Translations under genes and position numbers: made by a program
The notes under the pieces: generated by a model
What the model saw: only the letters and a program-made list of their open reading frames with translations
Database searches by the model: none
What the model was told of the DNA's origin: nothing
Shown: piece by piece, positions 11,118 to 26,100 of the stretch
Numbering within the stretch: position 1 is the stretch's first letter
Layout: every line of letters starts with the position of its first letter
Assembly: GCA_000499405.2 (NCBI GenBank)
Contig: HG738138.1
Span: 5,640,888 to 5,704,887, forward strand
Reading direction: 5' to 3'
Length of the DNA stretch: 64,000 nucleotides
Origin: Onchocerca volvulus
Lineage: Eukaryota > Nematoda > Chromadorea > Rhabditida > Onchocercidae

Positions 11118-14100
11118 CTGGAATATATTATTGCAAAAATTAATGATTGTATTTCCTAGCCTTCATGTAATTTGCAAAATTTCAACTAATTTCCAATTCA
11201 GATTCACTTTACTTCACATCGATTCAGAAGCGTATCCTAAAACTTGTTAATATGATTTAAAATCAACGAAATGCAGTAAATTACTGCATATTCAATTAGA
11301 TTTTGTACTTTCAAGTAATGTCTCTATATCTTTGTCCATGTAATGCCGTTTATGTTTATAAATGAACTAAGTGAACTGCTGATGTATAAATGAATTTTTT
11401 AATACAATTTCTCAGAAAACAGCTTTCTCGTCTTTTCGGTCTATCTGGACTTTGATCACAAAGATCTCGTGATACTCGTCGGCCATCTCTATCTAAACAT
11501 CGCACACGACGTCTTCGATAGCCTGGACCACAACTTGTTGAACACTGCAATTTAGTGATAATAGAAAGAATGTTTCACTGATTTGATACCCTCCATTCAT
11601 AGTATATTATTTTGATACAAAAAATGCTTATGTTCACTGCTTTCAGAGTTTTAGAATGTGTACAATAACGTTATGAGATATAATACGATAGTTTGGATCC
11701 TAAATTATGTCAGCATTATATAGATATTCAAAAAGTTGAATTTTATTCGATAAAGTAGAAATTAATTAGTGTTAATTCCTTTTTCTAAACTGAGTACTGC
11801 ACTTCCACACAGCTCAATCTGAACAGGTTCATTTTTGTAACAAAGACTGAGCAGTGTCAAAATATAGCAAACATGATTCGACAAACTTATACTAGATATA
11901 AATGACAATATTAGATGACCTAAATCATTTTAATCAAGTTGATAAGAGATGAAACGAAAAACTTTGATGCTTGAATCACAAATTTCATATAGCTGGTAGT
12001 GCTTAGTATGCTGCTAGAAGATGCATTGTACTGTATGCCTAAGACAATTTTTTCAGAAATTTAGAACAAAATGTTGCTTATATCATTATGAAAGAATATT
12101 TAATGTAGAAAAAATTGCGTACAAAAAAAAAAAAAACCCTCGTGTAATTTTGTTATTAATGAACTAAAAAATGTGAAATAAAAATTTAAAAGCAAAGATG
12201 AACTTAAAGAAGAAGCAATGCTAACTTGTGACCAAGGTCCAACAGACCAGCGATATTTAGCATCGCAAGGATTCATAGCACACTCCTTGCTAACCGATGG
12301 TCGAGTTAATCCACTACACATTCTCGATTGTACGTTTGGTTCCGCACTGGAGCTATAATTTTGGCTACGCACACGGCATTCAATACGACGAAATTGAAAT
12401 CCCGTACCACACGTTTTAGAACACTGAAAAAATAAATATATTTTCGAAACAGCGCTCTTGAAAATGATAATACCGTTGTATCAAACAAGAAATCATTATT
12501 GTAACAATATCATCGGTATTGACCATCATTCAGTAAATCATGACACATATTACCGAACTGTTACTGTTAACTCGAAATACCTAAAATACTTACGTAAATT
12601 ATTAGTCAGCTAAGTGCTTACATGTTCAAACTTTAGATTGATACATTACACATCGGCAACTTGATGAAAACGGGTAACTTTTTTTCTCATCTTTACTTAC
12701 CGTTTCTTTTTCTTTCCTCTCTCTTCAACCATTTCATCTAACAACTTATCAAAAAGTTTTACAATTAAAAGAATGAATGAAAGTCACACCGTACTCCAAG
12801 GGCCAGGTACCCAATGATAGAGACAATCGGTAACAGGACATGAACGTGTCATCTCAGGTGCAGTTTCGTTGCTGCACATTTTTGGCGCTGCACGTTTACC
12901 CAAATTGCTTACACAGTAAACACGACGATGCTGATCAGACTTTTTGCATGGATCAGTGCACTATAATTAGAGATATGTTTATTGTTGCAAATAGAAACCC
13001 TCCAGATGAAGCAAAAAAAAAAAAAAAAAAAGAATGAAAACGTCAAGAAAGTACGAATACATGATTAGTTCACTGGATGTCATCAGATATTTGTTCAGTT
13101 TTAGAATTCAATGCATATTATCATTTGCTAAATCTACAAATCCTCCAAATCCATACATTCTTTTCAAATATCCTATACTTTTTTGGTTGTCAAGGTTTTT
13201 TTTCTATCATTCAAAATGCTACGCAAAATATGCATTTGAATAAAATTGTTGCAATTTTTTTCTTGCGATTCGCTTAATGCTGCATATGCGAGATCTGATA
13301 CTACAAATACTGATTCGTTGCAATTTTTAGAATGTAAATATTCCCAACCTTGGACCATGCAGTAGCTGTCCAATGATATGCTGGACAAGACATTGCCATA
13401 CAAATTGAATTTTCCAATGGTTTCGGCAACTTTGCACATTCCATATCTGGCAGGTGAGATCGTCGACCTTTTTGACACGTTACTTCACGAGTTCGTACTC
13501 CTCTACCACACGTCACTGAGCACTGCAAATAACAACACTACATGAAAACGGTAATTCTATAAATGAGTGTAGCAGACTACTTACATGATGAACGATCGTG
13601 GCAGAAATAAATGTCAACTTCTGCATAGACCATATCAACGTTGCGATTTCAAGAGAATTAAACTTCGAAGAGCATTAATAAAATCCTTCATATTATCGAG
13701 ATTATCATGTTATTAATTGAAGTAGGTCATCTCCTAGTCTTAAAATGGAGAATAAAAGCTATCAGATATTGGTCTCTTGAAAAAATTCCTGATGCTTGTC
13801 ATGAAATCGATTCTGCTTGGTACATCTGCTGCTTAATCCGTTTTATATTAAACAAATCTTTATTTTCTGTTCTCTAGATGAAAATAGTGACCGGTGTAAA
13901 TTTTCCTTCAAAATCAAGTACTAAAACTCTCATATGCCGGTGTGTACCAGAAACTGTCAAACTTCCACTAGTCATATTCTTTGGTTGATCTCATCTTAAT
14001 CAAATAAAAAGCCAAACTATGCAGCAGTAATTTTTTTTTACCGAATGACCATTTGTTTCGTAAATTGGTCTTTCAAATTTTCTTTTCTTATCTGACAAAA

Positions 14101-17100
14101 ATGGACTAATCGTAAGTATCAATAAGAGATAACTAAGTAATTCTTATGACTTCGGAACGATGGATTTGAACGAGAAACTTTTGAAGCTATCTGATTTGAT
14201 TAATTATGAACCGAGATTACTGAATTCTAAATAGGTAAACATCGAAGTTGACATTGAAAAACATGTATACGATTCGTTTCATATAAATATTAACATGATA
14301 TTTGTTTACAAAGTTTTTTTTTTTTTTTTCTAAATATGAATTGCCTGTCACGAAATTATATTTGTACGAACGGATGAATTTTGTGGAATACAAAAATAGT
14401 CGGTGAAATGGTAATCTTTGCTTTGAGCCCTTAACTTTTCGATTGGCTGATGTTGCATCTTATTGTTCAATTCGGCAATTTCAGACTAAATATATCGAGC
14501 AAGCGCATGTTCCAGGCATAAATTAGCATTCTTCGAGACAACACCTTCGAGAATAGCCAATAAGTAAGCTCTGAACTTTACGACATTCTAAATATATCTA
14601 AAAAAGTAGATTTCCTGACATCACACACTCACCATTGACCATTTTCCGGTCTTCCATCTTGGACAGTGCGCCATTCGACAGCGATGTGAATCGATTGGCC
14701 GTTTTGCCGGATCACAATATTTAGATGCTACGGAATGACTATGTGAATTGATACATGACACAATACGTTTACGAACACCACGTCCGCATGTTGTCGAACA
14801 CTGAAATACAAAAGCAAGACGATGGATGCTTGGAGGAAGCAAAAGAAAACACAACAAAATACTTCAACAACATGCTGTTTAAATTTAAATCACAACGTTC
14901 AGGTTATTTTCTGGACAATGAACTGAGCACAGCTCAATTTCAGGCAAACATTAAGACAAAGGTGTTGTTTTCTGAAGAAATGCACAGTGGAAGAAAATGA
15001 ATTTTGTTAAAGAGCTTATTAAATAAGCAAGCATAATGAATTCCCAATAAGCATGAAAGATAGTGATCTCTGAGATATTCTCAAATATTATCATTAATCT
15101 GTGTTTTGTCACATGATTCTCTGTTTACCCAAATCAATATATTTTTGAATATTAAATTGGAAATTAAGCATATAGATTCGAAAAATAGTTACATTTCATA
15201 ATACAAGTAGCAAGGAAGCTTCATGAGTCAAAATCGCTGAGTTTTTCATATTTCATTCTTAAATGGAATTTTAATTGGATACCAGAAATTTTAGATTGCT
15301 AATCTAGGATTCATGTCCTGATATACAGGAAAGAGGAACACAGATCAGAATCGATAGTAAACACAGCTATTCATGCCAAAAGAATCAAGCAACACAAAAG
15401 AGCACCAGCAAAACTACAGTAAAAAAACTACGAAGTGAAATTTGCAAAGATATGTTTGCTTATAAAATTTCGTTATTGGAAAATATTAAATTAGACATTA
15501 TTAGATAATGATGAAGCCATGCATAAACGGCACACAACATTACAGATTACTTTCATCCAGAAAATTTAGCAATATCAACAATCTCAAGCTGAGTAATTAG
15601 ATAAGTAAAAGACCTTTCCAGGTATAGCATGAACTAATCAAGTTAGCAGGTGTCTTTTTTTTTTTTTGCAAACTGTAATACGATTAATAGAGAGCCCTGA
15701 TAAATGTAAATCTTACCAGTTTATCAAATCATATCAAAAATCATCCACTGAGCGCAGATAATTTTTGAAATATCACTTTTTTTTTGTGTTTTTTTTATTG
15801 TCAGACCTAAAACCTTCAAACATATGCACGACAAATGAATAATTAGAACATATATCTACCTCGTCGATATAAAATTCAGGAAGATGATTGCAAAAACAAA
15901 CAACTGAAGGATGAATTTTATCTCAAAAAATCTCGAAAAAAAAAAAACGGAATTCATTTTGCAGATGTAATAATAAGCAAAATATAAGTTTCGTTCTTTT
16001 TCTAAGAAATTAAAAAATTCTTTTTAAAACAGACAGAAAAAAGTTACATGCAGCGGAGTAATTATTAAGCAAATAAAATTGAGTAATATGGAATATAGTA
16101 AAGAAAATGGACAAATGCTAATGATATAAGTTGAATAAAATATTGTTTATGAAAAAAAGAAAATGAAAGAGAGGAATCAATGAATAAATCACAATACTCT
16201 TTTACAAAACAAGCTGATAACAACAAATGCAGCATTAGAATGGCTTCGATTATCATGATTATTTCGTCTGTTATTTGCAATATTCTCGAAGTCAAATAGT
16301 TTTCATCATGAAATCTTTTTCGAGAAATCGATTCCAAGGAATTCTACTCAGTTCATTTCTACTGAACTTCTTCCTTACAAAATAGATACCAGATATGGAA
16401 TAAACATTAGGCAACAACATTTCTAAATTCAAATTTCAAAAATTTTGTAAATTCGCTAGGACACTCAGTACGTAGGCAGAGAGAGAGGAAGAGAAAAAAA
16501 GAGAGGAAAAGAAACAAATAAAGAAAATGAATGAGACATTTTTGGCTGAAATGCTATGCGATGAAAGATGATTCTAAGGATTCTTGTCCTCCATAGTTTT
16601 GTTCCATTTTATCTATGTGTGTATGTGTGTGTATGTGTATGTGTATGTATGTGTGTATGTGTGTGTGTGTGTGTATCTGTATATTGTGTGCATTTTTATG
16701 GAATTAAAATTGAAAAAGGTAATGATACTGTTTAGCATGACTAGAGATGATAATGCAGAAAGGATCGCTTGTTATTATCATTCAACGTTATCACTGATAA
16801 GAAGTTAAGAGATAAAGTTGGAATGAAAGAGATGGCAAAGAGAAAAATGATGAATAGGATATATAATAATTTTCTGAATAGCTGGTGAATTATTAAGTAC
16901 CACAATACCCAAAGGAAAATTTCTTACAAATAATTACTAATAAAGAAGAAAATTTTATTAATAATTAGCTAAATGAAATAGAAAGGTTCTTAATTAATGT
17001 AAAAAAGAAGAGAAATGCAAGTGATCCAGCAGAATAACAAATTTATACACGGATTATACTGTAAGCCTAGATTTATATCCATTTTGTTGTTACCAAAAAA

Positions 17101-20100
17101 AAAAAAAGGCTGACAATGGCGAAAATAAGAGCATGACATTTGCATTGATTAAGTGTCATTTGAGGTATAATTTTGACAACTTATGTAGTTAGACGATGCA
17201 TTTTTGGACTTTTTCAATTTTTGATTTTAATCTTCGATAGCTGGTTTCTTAGAGGAATTTCAGAAACAACTCTTATATTTTGTATTTTGGATGCGGCAAA
17301 TACAGCAATAAATATATGTTAAAGAATTTCATGGAAGTTATGGCATGCTCTCAAAGGTAGTGTCAAAAGAGTTGTTTTTTATTTATCACTGATAAAGTGG
17401 CAGAAAATGAAAGCTGGTGAAGCGACAGGTCATAAAAAGTTTGAACAAAATGGCAGTAAAATGGCAAATGAGAAGAAAATTGAGTAACTAATAGAAAGCA
17501 AATATTGGAATATGAATGATAATCTTAGAGCAGAGTTATTTCAGCGTATTGATTATGTTCCCGAAAAATAATTATAAAGAAATATATCAATCCTTACTGA
17601 AGAGAAAGAATGCCCAATCAATCCGTTGATTTTAATTCTGACATAAAATTCAAAAAAAAAGTATGTGCTGACAAAAAGATTCAGCCTTCATTAACTTTTT
17701 CTATTCAGAGAATTTATGTCGAAGATGGAGAAGATCCAAGACAAATGCAATCAGTAATACAAAAGCTTTGAGACGGATTGATTATCATTTAAAAGTACTA
17801 TCAGTATACTGAAACTGTATTGTCAGTATTGTCAGTATATTGGAATTGGCAGAAAATAGAACGAATCCATGATCCAAAATAACTTATACATCTTTGCTCA
17901 TCTCGTTATCATATCAAATGAGCTAATAACAGTTATGGATGACAGTTCAAATGATGCATAATTTAAGGATAGTTTGTGCAAACGTAAGAAAAAAAAAATG
18001 AACAAAAATGGCAATTAGATGAACACGGAACGGTCTAATCACTGGTCATATTAAAAGTTATTATTGCTGTTAAGTATATCAGACAACACTATTTTGACGT
18101 ATACTTCATAAAGCACGCGTGAGTGTGTTTCATCTGGATGAGCAATGCAAGTGACAGAAATTAAAAATGAGAACACGAAACGTGATATACGTATAACTTT
18201 ATGGTTATGAAAGAGACATTTACAGCATCGAAAAACGACCAAACGAATATTGTAAGCGTAGCAAGCAAATGTGAAAAAACGAAAAAGTTAAATAAAAAAA
18301 AAGAAAACTTGACTGAAATTGAAGAAATATGTCATTTCCCACGTATTCTATGATATCTACGTCTAGTTTTACGTACCGGACTCCATTTTCCTGCATACCA
18401 GTGATAGTACTCGTCTGTCACCGATGCTGCTTGACACTCGACCTTATTACACTCCCGAACACTGGACGGTTTTTCAGGTAGCAAGCATTCCGTATCTTCT
18501 ACTCTTTCACGTGTTTTCTCATCTTCACACCAAACTGTTCGTTTCTGTACACTACCACCACATGTTACGGGACACTGAAGTTTATCCTTCAGAGTATTAT
18601 TCAAAATGGATTTTAGAAAAAAAAAAAAATAATTTCTTCAAGTGATATAAAATATGTTTACTATGAATAAACTCACAAATTTTTTTTGATATTTTTTCTA
18701 AAAGATTATCAGCTTCATTCCTTTTTTGGATGATTTTTTCGAAAACTTGCAATTGAAATTATTAAATATTTCAATTCAAGTTGGAAGAGACGTACATGAG
18801 ACCAAGGTGACATCTGCCATACGTTGGACACTCTTACGCATTCTTGCTGATTACAACGCTCAAACTGATCCGGTTTATCATCTTCGTTACAAAATCTGGT
18901 GTTACATGTAACCAGACGTCTCCGCCAACCACCACCGCATGATACTGAACACTAAAAATTCTGACCGCAGTTAAACAGCATGTTATCACTACAAGGTATT
19001 GGCAACTGATAGTTCGATAGGAATGGATTGATAACGAAGGATTGTTAGAGATTCCATGCGTAGTTAATTAATGTGGCTCATTAATACTAACTTTCTCCCA
19101 GTCTTTGGTAATCCAGGATCCAAGAGGTGGTTCTCCCATCGGGCATGGATTTAAATTACATGATCTGATTGACTGCGGACGAATCGCTAAATCACAATCT
19201 GTTTCCCGCACTTGCTCGTTGCCTTCCATCGATTCACAGCTTACGCGACGATCTGTTGTAGCATGAACACCACAGGTAACTGAGCACTAAATTTCCGCTT
19301 TGAAATTTTTATTCAAAAGACTCATAGGATATTGATTAATTAATTAACTTCTTTCCGTATCGGTTCTATTTTTTTCAGGAAAAGATCTTTTGTATTACCT
19401 GTCGCAATGAATAGTTAAAAAAGATCAACAGTATCTTGAAATATATTATAGTTGGATACAAAAAAAATGAAAATTAATGTAGTTTCAAACTCCTCATCAA
19501 ATTACGAAAAATAGCCAAACTCGCTGCGGTATTTATTAGCAGAATTTTCCTATATTCAATCAAAAATCATAAGTTATGTCGATTAATGTTTGTTGGGAAG
19601 TGATATGATATGGAATACTCAGTTTCATTTACCATTTCAAAACACTTATTCGACAATTACAGTAATTGTTACAGCACTTTGAAGAGTAACCAGAATTGAA
19701 AAAATATGTTAAAATTATAAGAGTCGGTTTATTCTTTATATGAAGATTTTTTCTTGAACAAGAAGATCGTAAACAAAAAAAAAAAAAGAAAAAAAAAAGA
19801 AAAAAGCAGAAAATACCGATTTCCATGGTCCTACAGTCCATTGCACACATGACTTAATCTGACAGTATCGGTTAGTTTCAACAGGTTCCAGATGTTGACA
19901 ATATGTATCAGTCAGATCACGAATATGATCGCGACATACTACAAGACGACGTTGCGTTCCATTCCCGCACGTTCTCGAGCAATCAGACCATGGCCCGATA
20001 GCCCATCGAATTTTTGGCTCATCACTTACTGTACTTTCGATCACATTTTGTGTAAGTGCTTCACAATTATCACGCTCACAGATCTTTTCTGTTTTTGGAC

Positions 20101-23100
20101 GTGTTGCCTGTAATTAATTTGTTTCTGGCCAATCATAGAACTTGTCGCTTCTTCTATGCTCAGAATCATCCAAAACATAACTATCGTATGGATTAAATGA
20201 AAAGATTCTATAGTCGACGTTATCGTCTATTTCCAGTACATGGAAGGAGGAGAAGGGAAGCAAAGGTTAAGAAAAAGTTGCATAACGCGAAGAAAAGTGA
20301 GCTGTACAGGCAATCTTGAAAATACATACGCTCAATCCTCTGTGAAAATGAAAGTAGACAAAAATATCAAAACATTAAAATCCTTTTTGCAAGCAAAACT
20401 TGGATGAATATTCGGTACTCTCAATCCTCATTACTTGATGTAATGGAAAAGAATACTTACCGTATCACATTCACTTTCGTGAACGATAGATTTCCCTCGT
20501 AAACATTGGATTGTACGGATTTGTTGACCAGTACCACAGGTTACAGAACAGTACGACCATGGAAGCACTTTCCATTTGGCACAAGGTAGTAAGCTATAAC
20601 ATAAGAATTCCTGAACATAATAATTCAAATAGGTGTTTGAGAACTTTTCTCAGATACAGGTGAAGAAGCATCAAGAAACAATTTAATTACTTACCTACAC
20701 TGCTCAACTTTTGCTACATAACTGTCACCACACAGTGAACCGTCAACAACCTGATCACGATATACACATTCAACGTTTCTTTCCCTGATACCGATACCAC
20801 ATGAGACAGAACACTGGAAAGAATTTACACCTTCCTTTTTGTTAATTAATAAGATGAAGAAAATTTAGATAAGGAAAATAAGAGAAGAAAGTTTATGTAA
20901 TAAATGTGGACTACTTTTCTGGTAATAGGAAAATAAGTAGACTAAATAATGCGTAAGTATGTTTGATATATTTCAGTGCAAAAATGGAATTACGGGAAAA
21001 ATGTCAAAAAAAAGAAACCTTAGTCCAGTCAGATGTTCGCCAAAATGGACATGGCCCTTGATTACACGGTTGATGACTTTGAGGTCGAGCTTCATTCTGT
21101 CTCAAGCATTGCTCATCAGGTACTTCATTACTATTAGCATCAACACAAGATACATGCCGAGTTTTCCAACCATCAAGGCATGATACCGAGCATGCGCTCC
21201 ACGATCCAAGACGCCAACTGGGACATGCCATACGATGACAAGGCTTCTGTACAATTCGTTCACGACGATCACATAACTCTTAAATTCTTTCCAGATTTCA
21301 ACCACACAAAAAAAAAATTAGTATGAAATCCGTAGGACTTCGATCTGTGACAGTAAAAATTTCTCAATTTCTCGACTTCATAAGTAATCAGTCATAGTCT
21401 TCTAGAAAGCGAAATTCACACCATAAAGAATCCTTTTGTAGCACACTCCATCACAATGAGAAAAAAAAAAATGTTTGGTACCACTGAACAAAGCATTTGT
21501 AGCGGACAACTTTGTTCTTTTTCTTGAAAAATTGAACTGAAACTTACTTTGGTCGAGATGACGGCCGCTAAGATCGGTGCAAACCGCATCTCGTGTCTCG
21601 ATACCATCACCGCAACTCACCGAACAACTGCTCCACGTACCGAATTTCCACTGTGCACAAATTTGTTCATTGCACTTTTCCCAATCATGCTTTTCTTTGC
21701 TGTTGCACATCTTTAAGTGTACTTCATGACCTGCTGCATCCTGGCAAGATGCATGACGTATCTTGACTCCTCCATCGCATGATCGAGAACACTATAATGG
21801 TTTCTCAACTTATTCCATCTTAGCAGTATAAAGCTGAATATCCATATCAGATGCAAGCTGAATTATAATTGTACGACGATAGTTTCAAACTTCAAAAAGG
21901 TTATAATAAAATGAGATTTTATTACGATCAAATTCCTCAAACGATAACGAGTAGAAATCAGCTTACTTCAGACCATACACCATAGACCCATTTGGGACAT
22001 GGCATTCGATTGCACTCTTTCTCCGTTTTATCCTTACTTGCTTGCTCACAAGCGCGATCGTCCAAACGTCGATTTGCATGATCACTGCAGAAAGCTTGTC
22101 GGCGACTGATGCCAGATATGCCACAAGATTCCGAGCACTGAAAATGTTGACAATTATTTTCTGTATTAATCAATGCATCTAATGAATCCTATCTTTAATG
22201 TATGTTGAAATTCCCTCTCAATTTTTTGATTATGCTGCTTATGGCATAAAATTCAATTTCTTCTAATTTAAAATTTGATTTCATACCGATGTCCATTCTG
22301 TATATATCCATTTGCGACCTGAGCAATCCACGTAACATTGTGCACGATCACTTGGCTTCTTTAATTGGTGACATTGTGAATCAGAAATAACGGCCTCACG
22401 TCCATCTACGTAACTTTGAATGCACTCGCTTTTTTGACGTATTTCACCTCGTCCACAAGTTGCGTTGCACTGTCCAATCGACACTATACGCCACCTGTAG
22501 CCAACCCATTATATGCATATATTATTATAATCAACCCATCAGTGGAATCAAAAATAATGGCTTCACGTCCGTCTATGTAACTTCGAATGTACTCGCTTTT
22601 TTGACGTTTTCCACCGAGTATTTCATTAAAAATTATATGCTTTTGTATAGAACAAAAATGGAAGATAAAGTTAAAAAGTAGCGAAATGGTCATTACTTGA
22701 TGGTACAGTCAATATTACACATTCGTGTTTCAGTTGGTGGACGATGAGATACACACAAATTGTCACTTACGCTATGACTTGATATTGCATCAACGCAAAT
22801 AAGCTCTTGTTTTTGATGACCTTAAATTAACAATAGAAAATTAAAAAGGTATTTTAAAAAATTACTGAAAAATATATCAATCTTGACTTTTTATTGAAAG
22901 TTTTCCATCATAATTACAAAACATAGATTAAAAATTACAATCACACCCTAGAATCAAACAAGCAGGAGATTGAAATCGATAGATGAGAGCAACTGGCATG
23001 TTACTTCCTGCTAAAAAACATTACTAAGATTTCTCCTTCGTGATAATGCGAGTACCACGACGACTGATTAAGCTTCGGTGGAAGTGCATCAACTTGTATC

Positions 23101-26100
23101 AACAGAAATAAGTTTTTAACGAGAAGTGTCTACGACCATCGTAAATCTATCATAATTAAGCAAAAAGATAATTGCAAGGGGACACCTTGACATAGTGAAG
23201 AGCATTCTGACCAACGTTCACTGATACGCCAGTAGTAATTTGTCACTGATGCTTCATATCCAAATTGTGCATTTTGTGCTGGTACCATAAATTTGTAATG
23301 TATGTCTGGTGGGTATAAATTTCCAACTGATAATACATGGAGATAAATATCAGTCCTAGAAACCACTTATTATGAAACAATCAATTCTTTCATTTCTGCT
23401 TTTTGCAATTAAAAAAAAAAAAAAAAAATTACTGATTTATAAACTAACCGTAAAGGTCCAGAACCATTTATTCGTTCAACCACATGATCACTACCAGAAT
23501 ATTCCAGTACTGTATCCTGTATGGAAATTTGCTGTCGGAAAACTGATACTTGATAATGACCGTTAAGCAGAAATTCTCCATTAGCATTTCGCAAAGCTAC
23601 AATATGTTTAATTCTCATGAAGTAGTGAGTTTAAAAATTATCAATATTTCTCCAACAAGAACTTCATTGATAAGAATCGATAATTACTTAACGCAAAGGT
23701 TATTACTATACTTCGAAACTAGATAAAATGCCATTACAAATTTGTATTCAAAACTTTATAGGTTTCAAAATCATGTGAACTTGCAATAAGTTTCCAAAAA
23801 CAGGTTAGTAAAAGTCAGGTAAATCTACACAGTGTAATACTGCTTATAAACGAAGGATAACGAATAGGCAAGAACACTGTTTTCATTTATAATTGAAAAC
23901 CTGCATAAGCAATTAATAACTTAACAAGTAAATTAAATGAAATGATCAAATAATCGGTTTTTTTGGCAAGTCCAGTATTTGATCGAGTTATTATCAAAGA
24001 GATATACAGTAATAAAAGATCAGGCGATATTTGTAAAATATTTTCATAGATCAGTTACCAAGATAGTTATCGTCCTCCTTCTGGTTGCGATACCCATGTT
24101 GTGTTATTTCAATATTTGCCGAACCAGCAGGTATTTTCAAAACTTCATTATATCCAAATGATCCACGTTCGTTGTAATTACCTGATACAACCCGACAAGT
24201 GCTTCCGTCACCACCACAGATTCCGCATTGATCACGTCGCATTTCTGACCCCAAACGATGATCACAGCCAGCCTAGTATTATTTCTCTTTTATTTTAATA
24301 TGGTAAGTAATAATCGGAAATTTATCGAAATATTTTATTCCAACAAGATGAATATTATGCGCTCGTAATAGCTTCTAAAATTTTTCGCAAAAATTTGTAC
24401 TTTAGCATTCTAAAACAATGGTAAAACAGATGCTTAGGAACCTTATGACAAGTGCCATCGATACACATGTCGTCTCCGTGCCGATAACATGGAGTACCAT
24501 CCAGAACTTTATCCTTAAGCAGGTAAAATGCAGCAGAACCACTTATACGGCAATACAATTTACACCTTTCATTATCACTTACTGAAATAAAATGCATGAT
24601 AGCTCTGTACACATCATATCAAATCACAGTTAGATGAATTAACGGAGAGCAACGAACCTCCAGTATATTTGGGTAACCAACGTGATTTGGGAGGAACACC
24701 ATGAATCCCAACATCTTGATTATCAAATTCTGAACATTGTACTTCGCGGAAACCAGGTGTATCCCATGGACAGTCTTGAATATTACATGGTCGATAACGT
24801 TCTCTTTGTCCTACGCAATATTTTCCACCATTACTAGGTCTGTAAGTAAACTTTTTTTATTATCTCTCATCATTTTTTAGAACTAAGTTAATTTCACTTT
24901 TAAAAGATGCTCAATAAAAAATGTTCAAATTTGAAGAAAAATTTTTCACACAAAAGAATTTTTCGTAAAAAATAATATTCCAATATACTGTAATGCATGA
25001 AACATATGGACAAAACTTAACTATTTACGAACTGTGGACTACTGAATGTCATTATCATGGAAATAATGGGTAAGAAGAGAGTCATCATGAATGATTTTTA
25101 TAGACATCCAAAAAAGAAGTTCGAATGACTGTGAATGGATAGGAGAAGATCAACAGCAGTTTTCGATCATTTATACATTTTACCCGAAATATCTTCATTT
25201 CTTTACTGTTATCTGTTTTTCAACAAAATGCTTTCGAATTTTAATTAACCTTGGGTTGTCACAATCACGTAAAGCTTTCTGTATACCTCCACCACAAGTT
25301 CTCGAGCAATCGCCCCAATTTTTCCATTCACCCCATGAACCATCAAGTTTTGCTCGCTGTTGGGGAGCCATACCAACGCATTCACCACGATGGCACCACT
25401 ATAATAAAAGTTTATGATAATGAATCAAAGATCGTATATCATTTCACATTCAACTAACTTATCATTCGAATTTATTATATAGCTATTCAGAAATCAACAA
25501 TAGATATTGGATAATAGATTTCAGAACCGCATAATATAACTAGATAATTTAAGCAATGAAAAAAAGGATTGAAAATGCTAACTTGATTATCACCACAAGG
25601 TGTACCATCAGCCCAAGGCATATGTTGTGTACGACAACCCATCTGATATCCATAATACGTTGCGCACCACAACCTGCGACATGCTGGCTGCAAAAAAAAA
25701 AAGAAAAAAACGATTACATTTTCTTAAACTTTGAAATAACCAGAATGATAATGATAACATCATGAAACCAATAAGGAAGAGCATTTGAATTCTTTGAAAT
25801 TTCAGCAGATTTTGTACCCAGTTGCATTACCATTTACTTACGTACGATCGGTGTAAAATTCAAAAATAAAGGTATGAAATGAACTGGTTAAAAGTTTAAA
25901 ATTAAAAAAGCCGCTACCATGTAAGGGCATAATTCAGCTGATGGTCCAAATACAAACTGACATTGTTGATTGGCAGAAAACATAGCTCCAGGTGCCGGAT
26001 CTTCAAACATTCGATCGTAATAACGACGTTCGATTGGCTGGTCTAATATACATTGAGTTTGAGCTCGATTCGCGCTAAAGCATTTTTATAATAGCAGTCC

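Larger units (their letters stand above)
11406..22820 (-). other. gon-1: gon-1 block C: array of 17 TSP1 modules (exons 18-33)
   Basis: Exons 22820-22697, 22494-22287, 22137-21967, 21791-21548, 21278-21019, 20813-20695, 20593-20461, 20107-19817, 19286-19092, 18951-18796, 18574-18377, 14800-14633, 13522-13349, 12960-12790, 12423-12226, 11544-11406. The first of the 17 modules begins at the end of exon 17. Modules show the usual W..G.WS.CS..CG.G, then R...C and a terminal Cys. Many exons start exactly on the first Cys codon in phase 0, so each carries one module in a shifted register. One intron (14801-18376) is 3.6 kb; most others are a few hundred bp. Module 16 has an atypical CTDPCKK start, lacking the Gly after the second Cys. 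TSP1 arrays bind glycosaminoglycan and matrix in this family. Confidence 0.95.
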
